Below are positions 1 through 11,701 of a stretch of DNA of 64,000 nucleotides, piece after piece. Source of the DNA: Gossypium raimondii (lineage: Eukaryota; Streptophyta; Magnoliopsida; Malvales; Malvaceae). The position numbers and the translations under genes were made by a program. The notes under the pieces were generated by a model. The model saw only the letters and a list, made by a program, of their open reading frames with translations. It made no database searches and was not told the DNA's origin. The DNA lies in the NCBI RefSeq assembly GCF_025698545.1, contig NC_068571.1, positions 47,587,733 through 47,651,732 of the forward strand, given 5' to 3'. Each line of letters opens with the position of its first letter. Position 1 is the first letter of the stretch.

Positions 1-2036
1 GCGGTTGAACCAAAAATAGTTTAGCTACCTAATTCAAATAAAGGCAATAGTTTAAGGATCACTTGTTGAATTAAGTTATATAATTATATTCTTATTTAAA
101 TTTATTTCAAATATATAACATTATACATTTAAATTTACAATCACTATATTTTAATAATATTTAAAATATAAGTTATATATTGAAATTAGATTTTAAAAAT
201 AGTTAATATTAATGTCTTACAAATATTTAAAGTTTATATTTCATATATTAAATTATTAATAATGAGTTACAATAAATAATTTTTTATATTCTTATTAAAA
301 TATCATAATATTAACAAATTTGAAGATTGTTTAAATTCATATTTTTATTTTGAAACATCATGTCTAAAATGAATATTTTATTTTTAAAATTATATTTTTA
401 CCGCAATAGTTGGTAATACTAAATACTTCAAATTTCAATCAAACTTTTCAAAAATACTTTACATGAACATTTTTTACATCGCTTTCTAAAAGCAATGAAA
501 TCGACCTAAGTAAATTTTAATAAAATTTAAACTCTTAAGTTGTTGGCTATTTAATAAATATGAATTAAATAATTCATATTATTTTATAAATTTTAATAAA
601 TTTATAAATAATATAAGTAAAATTTATATTGAAATATTTGATAAATAATAATTTAATAAATTATTATATTAAAACAATTTTCAAAAGAGGAAAAATTCTT
701 TTAAATATATATTTAAACTCTAATATTTTTAAAAATAATATAGGATGTGGGCATGAATGACCATAAATAAAAGTTTCAATATAATTTTAATGCTTTTAAG
801 TAACATATTTTTTAATAATAAAATGAATTTGATTGGGAAATCCATGGTCAAAATGTTAGCTCGTTATCTAGTATGAATCAATGAAATGAGAATCTATAAA
901 AATAACTCAATAGGCTATACTCCCTTCTATTATATTTAGTGTTTAACCTTTTTATTTGTAGTAGTTTGAGATTGATTCTAGAGATTGGAAGTATTAAATT
1001 CATGCATTAATAACATCTTGTAATTAAAGGTATTGATACCTCTAACTTCAATACCTTCAAGTATTGATATCTTTAAGGCATGTATTAATTCTTCATAAAT
1101 GAGATTCGGTATCATACCCTTGTAGATAGTGTTGTGGCTACTAACTTGCCATGTATTGATGCATAAAGTTAGTTATCAATATCATGTCCTCTAAAAAAAT
1201 GCTATTAGACATTATGTTAGGGGTATCAATAATACCCACATGTAAGGTATTGATACTTAACTTAAAAACTGCTTGGAAGCATCTTTAAAGGATTATGTAG
1301 TACTAAAAAACATTCATAATTTGTTTAAGACATTCTAGAAACTTTTTTTAGCTTTATAATACTTGAAAATATTTTAAGGGTGATAGGTTCAATTGTTGAA
1401 AATTTAGTTTGTTATTTTAGAACACTTTGAAAATTGATGCTAACACGTCATTCTAGTATGTTGTATGGTCACGTTACTTAGATCGCCTATTAAAATATAA
1501 AATATCAAAACACATATAAAACACTTAGAAAGTAATGGATTTAAGGTTTAAGGTTCTACATTTATCTTTTAACCAAGGGGAAACTGAGATATTAAAAGGG
1601 TATAGGCGTAATGAATAGAAGTCGATACCACCCACACAATTGTAAAATCACAAGAAGTCATTTACTACTTCAGTCCTCACTTTTACATCTTGATACACTT
1701 TGTTAGGACAACTCAGACCATTTAAGCCATAAGCATACATTCAGACTCCTCATGAAAAATTCATTTCAAGAATCCTCTGGCTTCGATAGTGGTGTCCACT
1801 TGTTAACTGCCACCTCTAAACTCCATCTATCACATCCCATCTAAGATGACCTAAGGCACGTCATAGTGCCACTATACTCATGCCTATAAAGCCAACCCAC
1901 TAGCTCACTTGCCTTTGATCCACCAATAATGGCTTGACATGTGGCACATTAAGGCAAGAGATTAAAGGTATATAAGGCTCGATGAACGTGGGCAGAGGAC
2001 ATCTCTCTCTATATATACATATATATAATTTTTTGG
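1..2036. other. AT-rich intergenic stretch, no gene seen
   Basis: No coding pattern on either strand; the sequence is AT-rich with stops in all frames. Positions about 1020-1260 repeat short motifs of the type GGTATTGATACC and their variants, so this part is probably decayed repeat DNA. A related 'gcgatacc' style recurs near the far end of the window (63540-63730). Confidence 0.6.
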
Positions 2037-3070
2037 ACAAACTATATCTAAAGTTACCAAACTAATAGTATGTTTATGTTTTTGTTACTTAACTTCAAAA
2101 AGTTACAAAATGGTCATAGAACTATTTGAAAGTTTTCATTTAAGTCATAGTACTGTTAAGATCACTATTGTATGGCCTTATTTGTTTGTACCATCAGCAT
2201 CAATCGAAAGCTCTCGTTTCCTTTCTCTTTTATAGTTTAATTTTTTCTCTCTATAAAAAAGCTTTTAACGTTATAAATTTGCAAACCAAAATCCAAACAA
2301 CTTTTTTTTTCTAATCTCTAACGTTGATCGTCAAATTGACTTGGATCTAAGGTATGTTCTACTGGTTGATGGGTATTGATCCACCATACTGATCGTTGAA
2401 TCATCTTTTGGAACTCGCAGTCGAACTAAAAAAAAACTTAACAACTTAGTGTTGGAAAAATATGGACATCACATATATAATAAGAATAATTACATGTTAA
2501 TATTTACTATAATAAAATGTTAGCCTAAATCAAAAGTGATTTAATTTGGTTAAGGTTTATTTAGCTTCAGTTATTAAATAAAGTACGGGCCAAATATATG
2601 TAGATACTATTGTAACTAATTTCTAATTGATGATGAGCTAATTATAAATTAAGATCAATGTGCAAAAGTTATATATAAGGATTATGGTTCCCAAGTAACA
2701 CATATGTAACTTTTCCGACATCTCATATTTAAAAAAAAATAGAGCCACATTCTCTAAAATACTTACGCCTTAAATTGGAAGATCAAACCCACAAGTCTTG
2801 AAGATTTCAAGATATTGATAGATTCATGTACATTTCTATATTTAGTTTTGTTCATAATGATCAAACATGATAGATATTGGTTTACGTTCTAAATTTTATA
2901 TTAGAGTTTTATGGTTCTAACACTTATTAGTGACTTAAATAAAAATTTCTGAAAAGTTTAGTAGCTAAAATGTAAACTTTCGAATAGTTCAGTGATTACT
3001 TTGCAACATTTTGAAATTAAGTGACCAAAATGTAACTTACTACTAATTTAATGACTTTGGGAGTAGTTTA
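2037..3070. mobile_element. Foldback (long-TIR) non-autonomous DNA element, copy 1
   Basis: The left end (caaactatatctaaagttacc) and the reverse complement of the right end (taaactactcccaaagtcat) begin inverted repeats of roughly 120 bp. Both arms carry the same phrases about 'aaaatggtca' and 'actatt.gaaagttt'. A second copy lies at 10672-11589 with the same internal order, including a shared 'ccatactgat' segment. No transposase reading frame is present. The superfamily is not determined because I see no convincing target duplication. Confidence 0.6.
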
Positions 3071-3479
3071 CATTAATTTATTTTTAAGAAAAAACATATT
3101 TACTTAATTGGGATAAAAAACTTAATTATCACATTGAATATTGAAACTAAAATCTTGTACAAGACAAAGAAAAACTTATGTATCAATTTGAAAAGAGCCA
3201 AGAACTAAATTAGGAAAAAGGTATCAAATTGAACATTAAAACCAAACTTATATACCAAATTGTTTATTAACCCTTTCGATTTTAGGCTTTGACTCAAAAC
3301 AAAACAACGATAACGACAAGTTTTATAATAAAAAAGAGAAGGGAATCTCTTCAAATCTAGCAGCTGTTTCTTCAACCCTTTAAATCTTTGTACTTCATCA
3401 CTCACACTCCATTTTCACCAAATCCAATCCCAATTCAATTTCGATTGAAACCCAGATTTTTAATACCCCATATTTATTC

Positions 3480-5407
3480 ATGGGCGGTAAGTTTAACTCC
3501 TTTTTTTCGTTTCTCAAATTCTTAGCTTTTTAATTTTTTTACCCATTACCATCGTTAATATTTATGTGTGTTGATTATAGAGTTTAAGGTAACTAAATCC
3601 CCATTGTTCTGGAAATTGTTAAATCAGGTAATTTTCCTTCTTCTTCAAGTTTATGGCTGGCTGCTAATCCGAGTAAGAGATGGGGCGAGCTTTTCTTTCT
3701 TTGTTACACTCCATTTTGGCTCACTCTCTGTTTGGGCATCGTTGTTCCTTTCAAACTTTACGAGGTTTGTAATTATTACTCTTTGTTTGATTTGCTTTTC
3801 TTCGAGTTTATTGTTAGTCGATATTTTCTATGACAATGATGGATTATTTTATCTGAAATGTCATTTTTTGTACTAATGAATCTTAGGAATTTTCATGCCA
3901 AATAACTTTGCCTTCATGTTACAACCAAATGAATTGATTACTGTACTCGAACTCGGTCTGTATCGGATATAGTTAGCTTTTTCTAAAATTTTTCATGTAT
4001 TTGGAGCATCCTGGAGGTCCCATCTCATGCATAAAATGGCGGATTTTGGCATTAAGTTGGGAGGCTAACTATTTTTTTTTTTAATTTTGAGGGTTTGAAT
4101 GAGAATTTTAAAAAATCCCGGTAAGTCTAATTAAAACTTTCGAAATTTGTGGAGGTTTAATGAAAATTTATAAATGTTTTTGAAGAGTTGAATTGAAAAT
4201 TTTAAAACTTTTCCACGGTTTAACGATAATTTTCAAAAATTTTGGGAGTGCCTAATTAAAATTTTCAAAAAAAAGGGTATAATTAAAATTTTCAAAAACT
4301 TGGGGGCAAGGCTCCCTAGGACTCAATGACCGTCCGCCTCTGGTTTCAGACACTTGTACCTTAACAAAAGTGAAGAGTTCAAGTAACATAGTGGTTCCTT
4401 TCAAACTTGTGCAATTATTACTCTTTCTTTGATTTGAGTTTATAGTTAGTCGATCTTTTCTATGACAATGATGGCTGGTTTTGATCCGAAGTGTCATTTA
4501 TTTACTAATGAATCTGAGGGATTTTTCATGCCAAATAGCTTTGCCTTCATGTTACAATCAAATGAAGTGATTATTGTACTCGAACTCGGGCTGTATCCGA
4601 CACGAATATGGTTAGCTTTTTCTAAAAAAAATTTCATGTGGACATATTTTATTTCCCCGTATTCGTGTGTCTGATACGAATGACAGCAGTGGTGGATCGT
4701 GGTATTAAGTTTTATGGGGCCCTAACTAAAATTTATAAAAAAAATTGAGGGTTTTAATGAGAATTTTCTAAAATTCAGGTAGGCCTAATTAAAACTTTCA
4801 AAAGTTTTGGATGTTTGATGAAAATTTCCAAAAAAAAGTTGAAGAGTTGAATTAAGTGGTTTAATGAGAGTTATCAAGAATTTTAGGAGGGCCTAATCAA
4901 AATTTTCAAAAAAATTAAGGGTATAATTAAAATTTTCAAAAACTTAGGGGGCAAGGCCCCTAGGCCTCAATGACCGTTCACCTCTGGTGACAGACACAAG
5001 TTCCTTAACAAAAATGAAGAAAATGAAGAGTCCAAGCAACATAGTTTAGGGAACAATTTGATTGAAAGGAGAGTATGAGTAAATGGAGAAACGCTAGTTG
5101 GTTATAGTGTAATTGCTGAAGTGGATGATTTTACTGTTGACTTACAGTGGCAGTCATGAACATTCTTCACTTTTGTTTATACTTTCTCTTTTATTGAAGT
5201 TAAAATTATCTGTGTATAAATGGCTGTTCTTGAAAGCTCTAATTGATTTTTTTTCCTCCTTTTTTCTCCATGTTAAAAACTATAAATATGGCTGTTTACA
5301 GAACTTTACAGAATTGGAATATTTGCTCATAGGCTTGGTGTCAGCAATTCCTTCATTTTTGATACCAATGCTAGTTGTTGGGAAGGTAAGCATTCGAGTC
5401 ATGCGAC

Positions 5408-5458
<51 letters not shown>

Positions 5459-8400
5459 GTAAAAGTATCATGGAGGCTCCTGTACTAGGAGTTTTGCTCC
5501 TTTTACTAAAAAGTGAGCAAATTAGTCCATGTACGTTAGACCAAAAAGCAAATTGGTCATTTATGTTAAAACTTTCATCCATTTTTACTATTAAAAACTA
5601 GCATGGCTGAAAGAATAAATAGATAGTTACACGTGACGTGCCACGTGTATCTTATTCTAACCTATATGGACTAGTTTTTAAAAGTAGAAATGGATGGAAT
5701 TTTTAACACAAGAACCAATTTGCTCTTTGATCTAATGTACAGGGACTAATTTACCCTTTTTTTTAGTAAAGGGGGCAAAGTCCAATCTGACTCATAGTAC
5801 AAGAGCCTCCAAGATACTTTTACCTATATATGTTTCAGTTTGACTTTTTGAAGTCATTGTCATTGATATCTTATAATAATAAGCTTGTCCATGATGGATG
5901 AACTTCCTTTGATGTTGTCTAAGTAAATCATAGCCTAAGCAGATGAACTATCCGTGTTGTTTTTGCTTAAATATAGTCAATATGTCCAATTGTTGGCTCT
6001 ATATGATGTGGTATAGTGACAAATGAATCGTGTAAGTACTAAAAATTTGCCTCGTCTTTGGAAGTCTTGTAAATTTATCCACCAAGTTCAGGTTTTTTCC
6101 TTATAGAATGTTGATCTGACACGGAGGGAGTGAATACGACTTAGAATCGTGAAGTAGTCTGTTTCATTATGAGGTTCATTGCTTTGATAACTGGCTTGTT
6201 TTAAAAGTAAATTGCTTGCCTCTAGGCGTAAATGGATTTCAAGATCCTCATTAGCAGGGTAAGCTTGTCTTGGGTGTTTATAGGGATCTCATGGTTCCAT
6301 TTCTTGCGGCTTATTTAAGGTGTTTAGCCCTCAAATATAACATGTAAGGATTGTTCTCTCATTTTCTGTGAGAGTTTATCTCTTCTGTGCACTTATTCAT
6401 TAGTGTTGAAGTATAAAAAGCTATCTTAAACTTTGTAACTCTTTAGTTGCCTGAATGCAAATTGGAGGGAGCTTCCCCCATCACCCTGTTTTCTTCTAAC
6501 ACACTAAAAATGTTTTTATTTCCTTTTTCAGGCTGACAGCAGCTTGCATTGGAAGGACCGTTATTGGGTTAAGGCAAGTGTTTTACTAAATAATCGTTTC
6601 AGTACATATTATATGTTTGTAAAACGAATTGTTGATGCTTGGATTATATGTTTAGCTGGATCAGATCTTTGCTAACTTTCAAGGACTACCGAGATACCAC
6701 ACAATTTGCTCTATATTTTGCATTTAGCCTTTGCTACCTCGTATTTCTCTTCATTTACTTCTTTGAATGATCACTAGGACAGTTTGCATCATTGTTTAGA
6801 ATAAGTTTATGGTTACATGATTGCATGTAGAATACTTTCGTCATGCTCGTCAAATTTCCATTTTAATTTCCATGCATATTTGTTTCACTAACTTTTAATG
6901 ATCTCAAGCACGGCCTATTAGTAGAATCTCCTGTGATATGAGGTTATCTATAGCCTTAACTGTAATTGTTGTCATTGTTGCAGGCCAGTGTCTGGATTGT
7001 AATATTTAGTTACGTCGGGAATTATTTTTGGACCCATTATTTCTTCACGGTTTTAGGAGCTTCTTATACCTTCCCATCTTGGAAAATGAACGATGTAAGC
7101 TGCAGATAGTAATAGTTTATTTCGATTTCCAGTTTACCGATTTTGGTGGTGCAAGTCTACTTGATTAATCCGTTTCTCTTTGCAGGTACCACACACGACT
7201 TTCCTTCTCACTCACGTTGTCTTCCTGTTTTACCATGTTACGTCAAACATGACACTTCGCAGATTAAGGCACTCTATTGCTAGCTTGCCCGAGAATATTC
7301 AGTTGGCTACTGAGGTGGCATGGATTTTGGCCCTTTCTTATTTCATAGCATATCTCGAGACTTTAGCTATTTCTAACGTACGTGGTAATGTGGTTTCTTG
7401 CTTTTGGTAAATAGAACTATATGAGCTTTTGGTAATGTGGTTTCTTCTAAGCTAACTATATGAGCATTCTGTCAATGTTACAAAGTCTACTGCAAGTCGT
7501 ATTACTGTCATCATGTTTTCTTTAAGAAACCATTCCATGCAACAAGAAAACTTTGGATTTCCATTATTTCTTGTGAATTCTGACATTCTAACGACCCTGC
7601 TATATGGATCTGCATAACGTTTGAAGTGAAACTTTGCTTATGATGATACTTTAATTTGAACGTGTGCAGTTCCCGTACTATGATTTTGTGGATCGTGCGT
7701 CTATGTATAAAGTGGGATCTTTGTTTTATGCTATATACTTCATCGTGAGCTTCCCGATGTTTCTCAGGTAAGAAACTAAGCCAGCTTTATGTTTATTTGC
7801 TTAGAAGAAAGTGTGGAACCATATTCATTGCTTATAAAACGCTTTTGTTTTAGCCTAAGTTGCCCTAACTCTTTATATTTCTTAAAATACCCTTGTCTAA
7901 CACGTGGATATAGAGATATGGCCTCCAAAAATGTTCCAAATACATGGAAAAACTTGGAAAATCTGACTATACCGGTATTTGACTTTCACACTCGAGTCCA
8001 AGTAACATAAGTTTTAACAGTTCCTTTGAGAAATACGGATTGGAATAAAGTACGTCTGCATAGCGGTAAAGGCTTGTTTGCAACCAATAGTAGACGGGTA
8101 AACTGCAATAGAGGTCACCCAACTTTGTTTTTTTTTTCTTTTTTGGTCATCCAAATATGAAAAGTTACAAAATAGTCACCCAACTATTCAATTTTGTCTT
8201 TTTTAGTTAGCAGTTGGCTAATGTAAAAATGGAAACTCCCACAAATCCAAGATAGTTGGGTGACGAAAACAGACAAAATTGAATAGTTGAGTGACCATTT
8301 TGTAACTTTTCATAGTTTAGGTGACCAAAAAAGAAATTTACTAATAATTAGGTGACTATTTTGTAACTTTTCACGGTTGGATGACCAAAAAAGAAAAAAA

Positions 8401-8776
8401 GCCATAGTTGGGTGACTAGTTTATCCTAGAAGTAATAATGTACCTTTAGGCCGTGCTATAACTTTTCTGCTTATTTATGTGTCTGCTAGAAAGTTGTTGT
8501 CTTTTATATACATATGCTGTAGTATTTGTTTCATTTGGGTAATATATTCTAACCTCATTTCACAGGATTGACGAGAAACCCGGTGATCTATGGGACTTAC
8601 CTCGGGTGGCGGTTGATTCTCTAGGCGCTGCAATGTTAGTCACAATAATACTTGATTTGTGGCGCATCTTCCTTGGACCTATCGTTCCACTAGCCGATGC
8701 AAAACAGTGCATTCATCCGGGTCTGCCATGGTTTGCAGGAAGTGCAAATGTAGCTTCACAAAACCAATGTGCGTAA
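3480..8776 (+). CDS. CPI1: Cycloeucalenol cycloisomerase (cyclopropyl sterol isomerase)
   Basis: This enzyme opens the 9,19-cyclopropane ring of cycloeucalenol to give obtusifoliol, a plant-specific step of sterol synthesis at the ER membrane. Exons: 3480-3486, 3628-3764, 5302-5385, 6532-6573, 6984-7094, 7186-7377, 7670-7767, 8566-8776; all phases agree and give 293 residues, against about 280 in Arabidopsis. The first coding exon is only ATGGGCG. Splicing to 3628 gives MGGNFPSSSSLWLAANPSKRW-type start, which restores the frame of the conserved NPSKRWGELFF segment; splicing at 3650 breaks it. Other family signatures are KDRYWVK, SYVGNYFWTHYFF, GASYTFPSWKMN, TLRRLRHS, FIAYLETLAI and LDLWRIFLGPIVP. 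About seven hydrophobic segments fit a multipass membrane protein. The intron after exon 4 starts with GC (6574). The usual TEWEYLL segment reads TELEYLL here. A 3' UTR probably extends to about 9075. Identification rests on family knowledge and the intact exon chain. Confidence 0.95.
3741..5048 (+). repeat. 650 bp tandem duplication inside CPI1 intron 2
   Basis: Unit 1 is about 3741-4390 and unit 2 about 4391-5048. Both run from 'gttcctttcaaactt' (the last codons of CPI1 exon 2) through 'gccttcatgttacaa', a TE-like block with 'aattaaaattttcaaaa', and end with 'caatgaccgt'. The copies differ by many substitutions, so the duplication is old. In unit 2 the exon end has lost the bases around the donor (tacgaggttt), so the second copy of the exon border cannot be spliced as in unit 1. 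Confidence 0.85.
5408..5456 (+). repeat. (TC)n(TA)n microsatellite
   Basis: A run of TC dinucleotides passes directly into TA dinucleotides inside CPI1 intron 3, just before the left end of a MITE. Confidence 0.9.
5458..5824. mobile_element. 367 bp palindromic MITE in CPI1 intron 3
   Basis: The whole element folds back on itself. The left end ggtaaaagtatcatggaggc pairs with the right end, whose reverse complement is ggtaaaagtatcttggaggc, and the pairing continues for most of each arm. The centre carries two CACGTG hexamers (5630-5635 and 5642-5647). A degenerate relative sits at about 44212-44611. There is no coding capacity. Confidence 0.85.
6574..6983 (+). other. GC-AG intron of CPI1
   Basis: Exon 4 must end at 6573 (codons for YWVK) to stay in frame with ASVWIV at 6984. 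The donor is therefore AAG|gcaagt, a GC donor with an otherwise perfect consensus, and the acceptor is ttgcag. GC-AG introns are a small minority in plants and are spliced by the normal major spliceosome. Confidence 0.85.
8097..8427. mobile_element. 331 bp foldback MITE in the last CPI1 intron
   Basis: The left arm begins gggtaaactgcaatagaggt and the right arm's reverse complement begins aggataaactagtcaccca. Both arms repeat the phrases 'ggtcacccaac', 'aaaagttacaaaatggtca' and 'ttttttggtca' in mirrored order. It is non-coding and lies wholly inside the intron 7768-8565. Confidence 0.8.
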
Positions 8777-10045
8777 TAAGATAACTCAGAATAACTCCTC
8801 ATCCGAGTCGGGGACAGTGCTCCGGTCCTGGATTTCGTGATTAATGTTGTAATTGTAGCTCAACCTTGTAACCCAAGTTATCGTTGTGGTTTTCCCCGGT
8901 GCTCAACAAAAAGTTTCCGGTGACTGGTTGATGCATATTTGGTCATCGCTCGGTTTGGGATTAGTTTATGGAGCTATCGTGATTTTGTGTTGCTGTTCCA
9001 ATAGCTCTTTTAGTCTTTTTAGTTCTTTGAAAACAATGTTAGTTCGTTGTAACGGAAGTTCTGCAAACTTATAAAAGATTTGTTCATCCAAAATCCGACA
9101 TGGGTTATTAAGATTTTTATTTTTGAAATTAAAGAAAATAAGGGACAAATCTCAAAATTATGTATGAACTTTGATTCAACGTGTAATTTAGTACATGAAT
9201 TTTAATTTGGTACAATTATACCCATGAAATTTTGATTGTAGTTCAAATTTAATCATGCACATCCGAATAAATAAATACATCAATTTATTTTATAATTTGA
9301 TAATTATAATTATTTATTTATGCAATATTTAAATATAAAATGATGCTATATTAATAATTGTGCTAATAATATGTGAGAATTGGACCAAATTAAAATTTCA
9401 AATATAAAATTATACAAAATCAAAATTTATGTATAGGGTTGCACATTAAACCAAAGTTCAAGTATGATTTTGAGATTTATCTAAAATAATAATTAATTAT
9501 CACAGAATTTTATTGAAATATTGTTTCTTTTAATTTTTTTTAAAGAATAATTACCATTCAACATTATTTATCGACATGTGTTTTCCTTTTCTTTTTTAGC
9601 TTTACTTCTCCCACTTGATTCAAACAAAGTTGAGATTGAGTGATATGCCAAAGTTTACATGCTCCACATGATTGAATGAACAACAACGATTTCCCCGAAA
9701 TATATAGCTTAGTATTCCTCTACAATGTGCTTTGCAAAACGACTTGCAAACTCGGGATGGTTGTAATTGTCGTGGTTAGCACACATCCCTTCTAAATCAT
9801 TCACTTTCCATTTTTACAATAAGGTACAAATTTAATGATAAATTATATCATCAAATACATTACTTTACAAATATTTTATAATAATATTTACATTTAATCC
9901 TTGAATAGATTAATTAATAATGTTTTGGACATATCATTTATGAAAACAACCTTGATCTCAAATCAATCAACATACATTTGTGGGAGCAAGTTGCTAATAT
10001 ATTTATATTTAATTAATATAACTATTATCATTAAAATAAATGTAT
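8777..10045 (+). other. CPI1 3' UTR, then AT-rich intergenic DNA
   Basis: The first roughly 300 bases after the stop are less AT-rich and likely transcribed 3' UTR. From about 9080 on there is AT-rich sequence with the phrases typical of plant MITEs ('tttagtacatgaattttaa' and its inverse at 9140-9480). I see no further gene. Confidence 0.5.
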
Positions 10046-10049
10046 ATGC

Positions 10050-10290
10050 ATTTATGTCGATTGAGTCTTAACTTAACTGATATGAGTATTGTTGTCGATG
10101 CAAGGGATGTAGGATCGAGTGCGCTGAAACGTATTATCCTTTTATTTATGAGTTCGAGAGAGACAATAGATAATTTAGCGGACTCAATAAACTTCGAAGT
10201 ACTTCATAAGATTAATAACAACTGCTATTGGCCAATTTTTCATCAAGAGTGGATTAAACATTGAGATAAGACATATAAAATTAAAAAAAA
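10050..10290 (+). mobile_element. tRNA-derived SINE-like fragment
   Basis: The segment 'cttaacttaactgatatgag' followed about 30 bases later by 'aggatcgagtgcgctgaa' has the spacing and feel of an RNA polymerase III A box plus B box (GGTTCGANTCC-like). The same head with 'gtgggtttgagtatgctgaa' occurs at 46075-46140. The tail is not clear, so this is a partial or diverged copy. Confidence 0.5.
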
Positions 10291-10671
10291 CTCAATTACT
10301 AAATGTCTTTGCAATTAAAATTAAGTAAATTGTAAAGCTGAGAAAATAGTTTGGAATTCAGACTTTTAAGTATTAAAATTCAAAACTAAAATTTTCATTT
10401 TCTTATTTCATGTCTAAGTAATTACTAAAAGGAGAAGGGCTAATTGTATTAGGCATTCTTTACACAAATTAGTTTGGAATGGTATTTTGGATTGAAAATT
10501 CAATTTGAAATGTACTGAAGTTTAAGGACTAATATAAAGTTTTCTTCATAGTTTGGGACATCTTGTGAAATTAATCTAAGAAAGAATAAAAAAATCTTTC
10601 AACACGTGTGGACAAACACACGTGGTAGGAATTTGTCTCTTTATTAAAAAAAAAAACTAAACCCTAGATTT

Positions 10672-11589
10672 ATTTGTAAGTTTACATATTTGATATTCAA
10701 TTTTAAAAAATTATAAAATAGTCATCAAATTATTCGAAAGTTTTCATCTAAATTACTGGGCGGTTAAAATCGCCGTTGTAGTCTGTATGTCTTTCTCTAT
10801 TCGTACCACTTGCATCAATCCGAAGCTTTTCTTCCATTTCTCTTTTATAGTTCATTTTTTTTTGTCATTGTTAAACCCTTACTTTTTGAATGTACTCCTC
10901 GAACCCTTAACCTAAGGATCTACTCCTTGTGGCCAACCTTTCAGTACAACTCTTTGAGAAAACCCTTTAAGAAAACTCATTGACTCTAAGTTGCGCAATA
11001 GCCCACCTAACTGCCATTTATGACATCAATTGTCATGTTCGATTCAAAATGATTGATAACATGTCCAATCACCTCCCTAATCACTTTACTTAAGTCTATC
11101 ATGGTAAACTGATTGACTTATCCACCCATAGTCACCTATAGCATGATGACACGTGACATCTCAGTATACTAACTTAATATATATATATATATATCACTGT
11201 TCCTACATAGTCAAGGATTCCTCTGCCTCTGTCTCTCTCTCTAGCAACTTTTTGCTAGGTGAACTGCCAACCTCTATCTTAGGTTTCGTCTTGTTTGATT
11301 ACATTATTAACAGTTATGAAATAATTTTGAATGTTATGAATCTGCGACAAAAAATTTAAAATTTCTTCTTCGATCTTTGTTACTAACTATTAGATCAACT
11401 TGGATTTAAGGTATGTTCTTCTACTAGTCCATGGGTACTAATTCACCATACTGATTATCAAATTGTTACTTATGCTTGCTAGTCGGACTTCAAAAGAAAA
11501 CTTTCGAATAACCTAGTGACAATTTTATAACTTTTTGAAGTTCAGTAATCAAAACACAAACTTAGTAATAACTTAGTGATATCATTTAA
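10672..11589. mobile_element. Foldback non-autonomous DNA element, copy 2
   Basis: Same family as 2037-3070: shared 'ttcatctaaattact', 'catttctcttttatagttca', a 'ggatttaaggtatgttcttc' segment and a terminal arm with 'cgaataacctagtgacaatt' and 'gaagttcagtaatcaaaaca'. Internal sequence differs considerably, as expected for old non-autonomous copies. Confidence 0.55.
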
Positions 11590-11701
11590 AAAAAAGGGTA
11601 AACTGCACCCATGGTGACTCTAAAATAAGGTTTGTTCTATTGTGGTCCGTTTATTTTTTTTCCTCAATTTAGTCGCTCTAATGAAGATAATTGTTCGAAT
11701 T

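Noticed and set aside
3568..3876. 102-residue frame overlapping CPI1 exon 2
   Set aside because: It is in the wrong frame for the conserved NPSKRWGELFF segment; the exon is read in the neighbouring frame from 3628.
5113..5601. 162-residue + strand open frame
   Set aside because: It runs from intron through CPI1 exon 3 into intron, a microsatellite and a MITE; only 5302-5385 is coding, as an exon.
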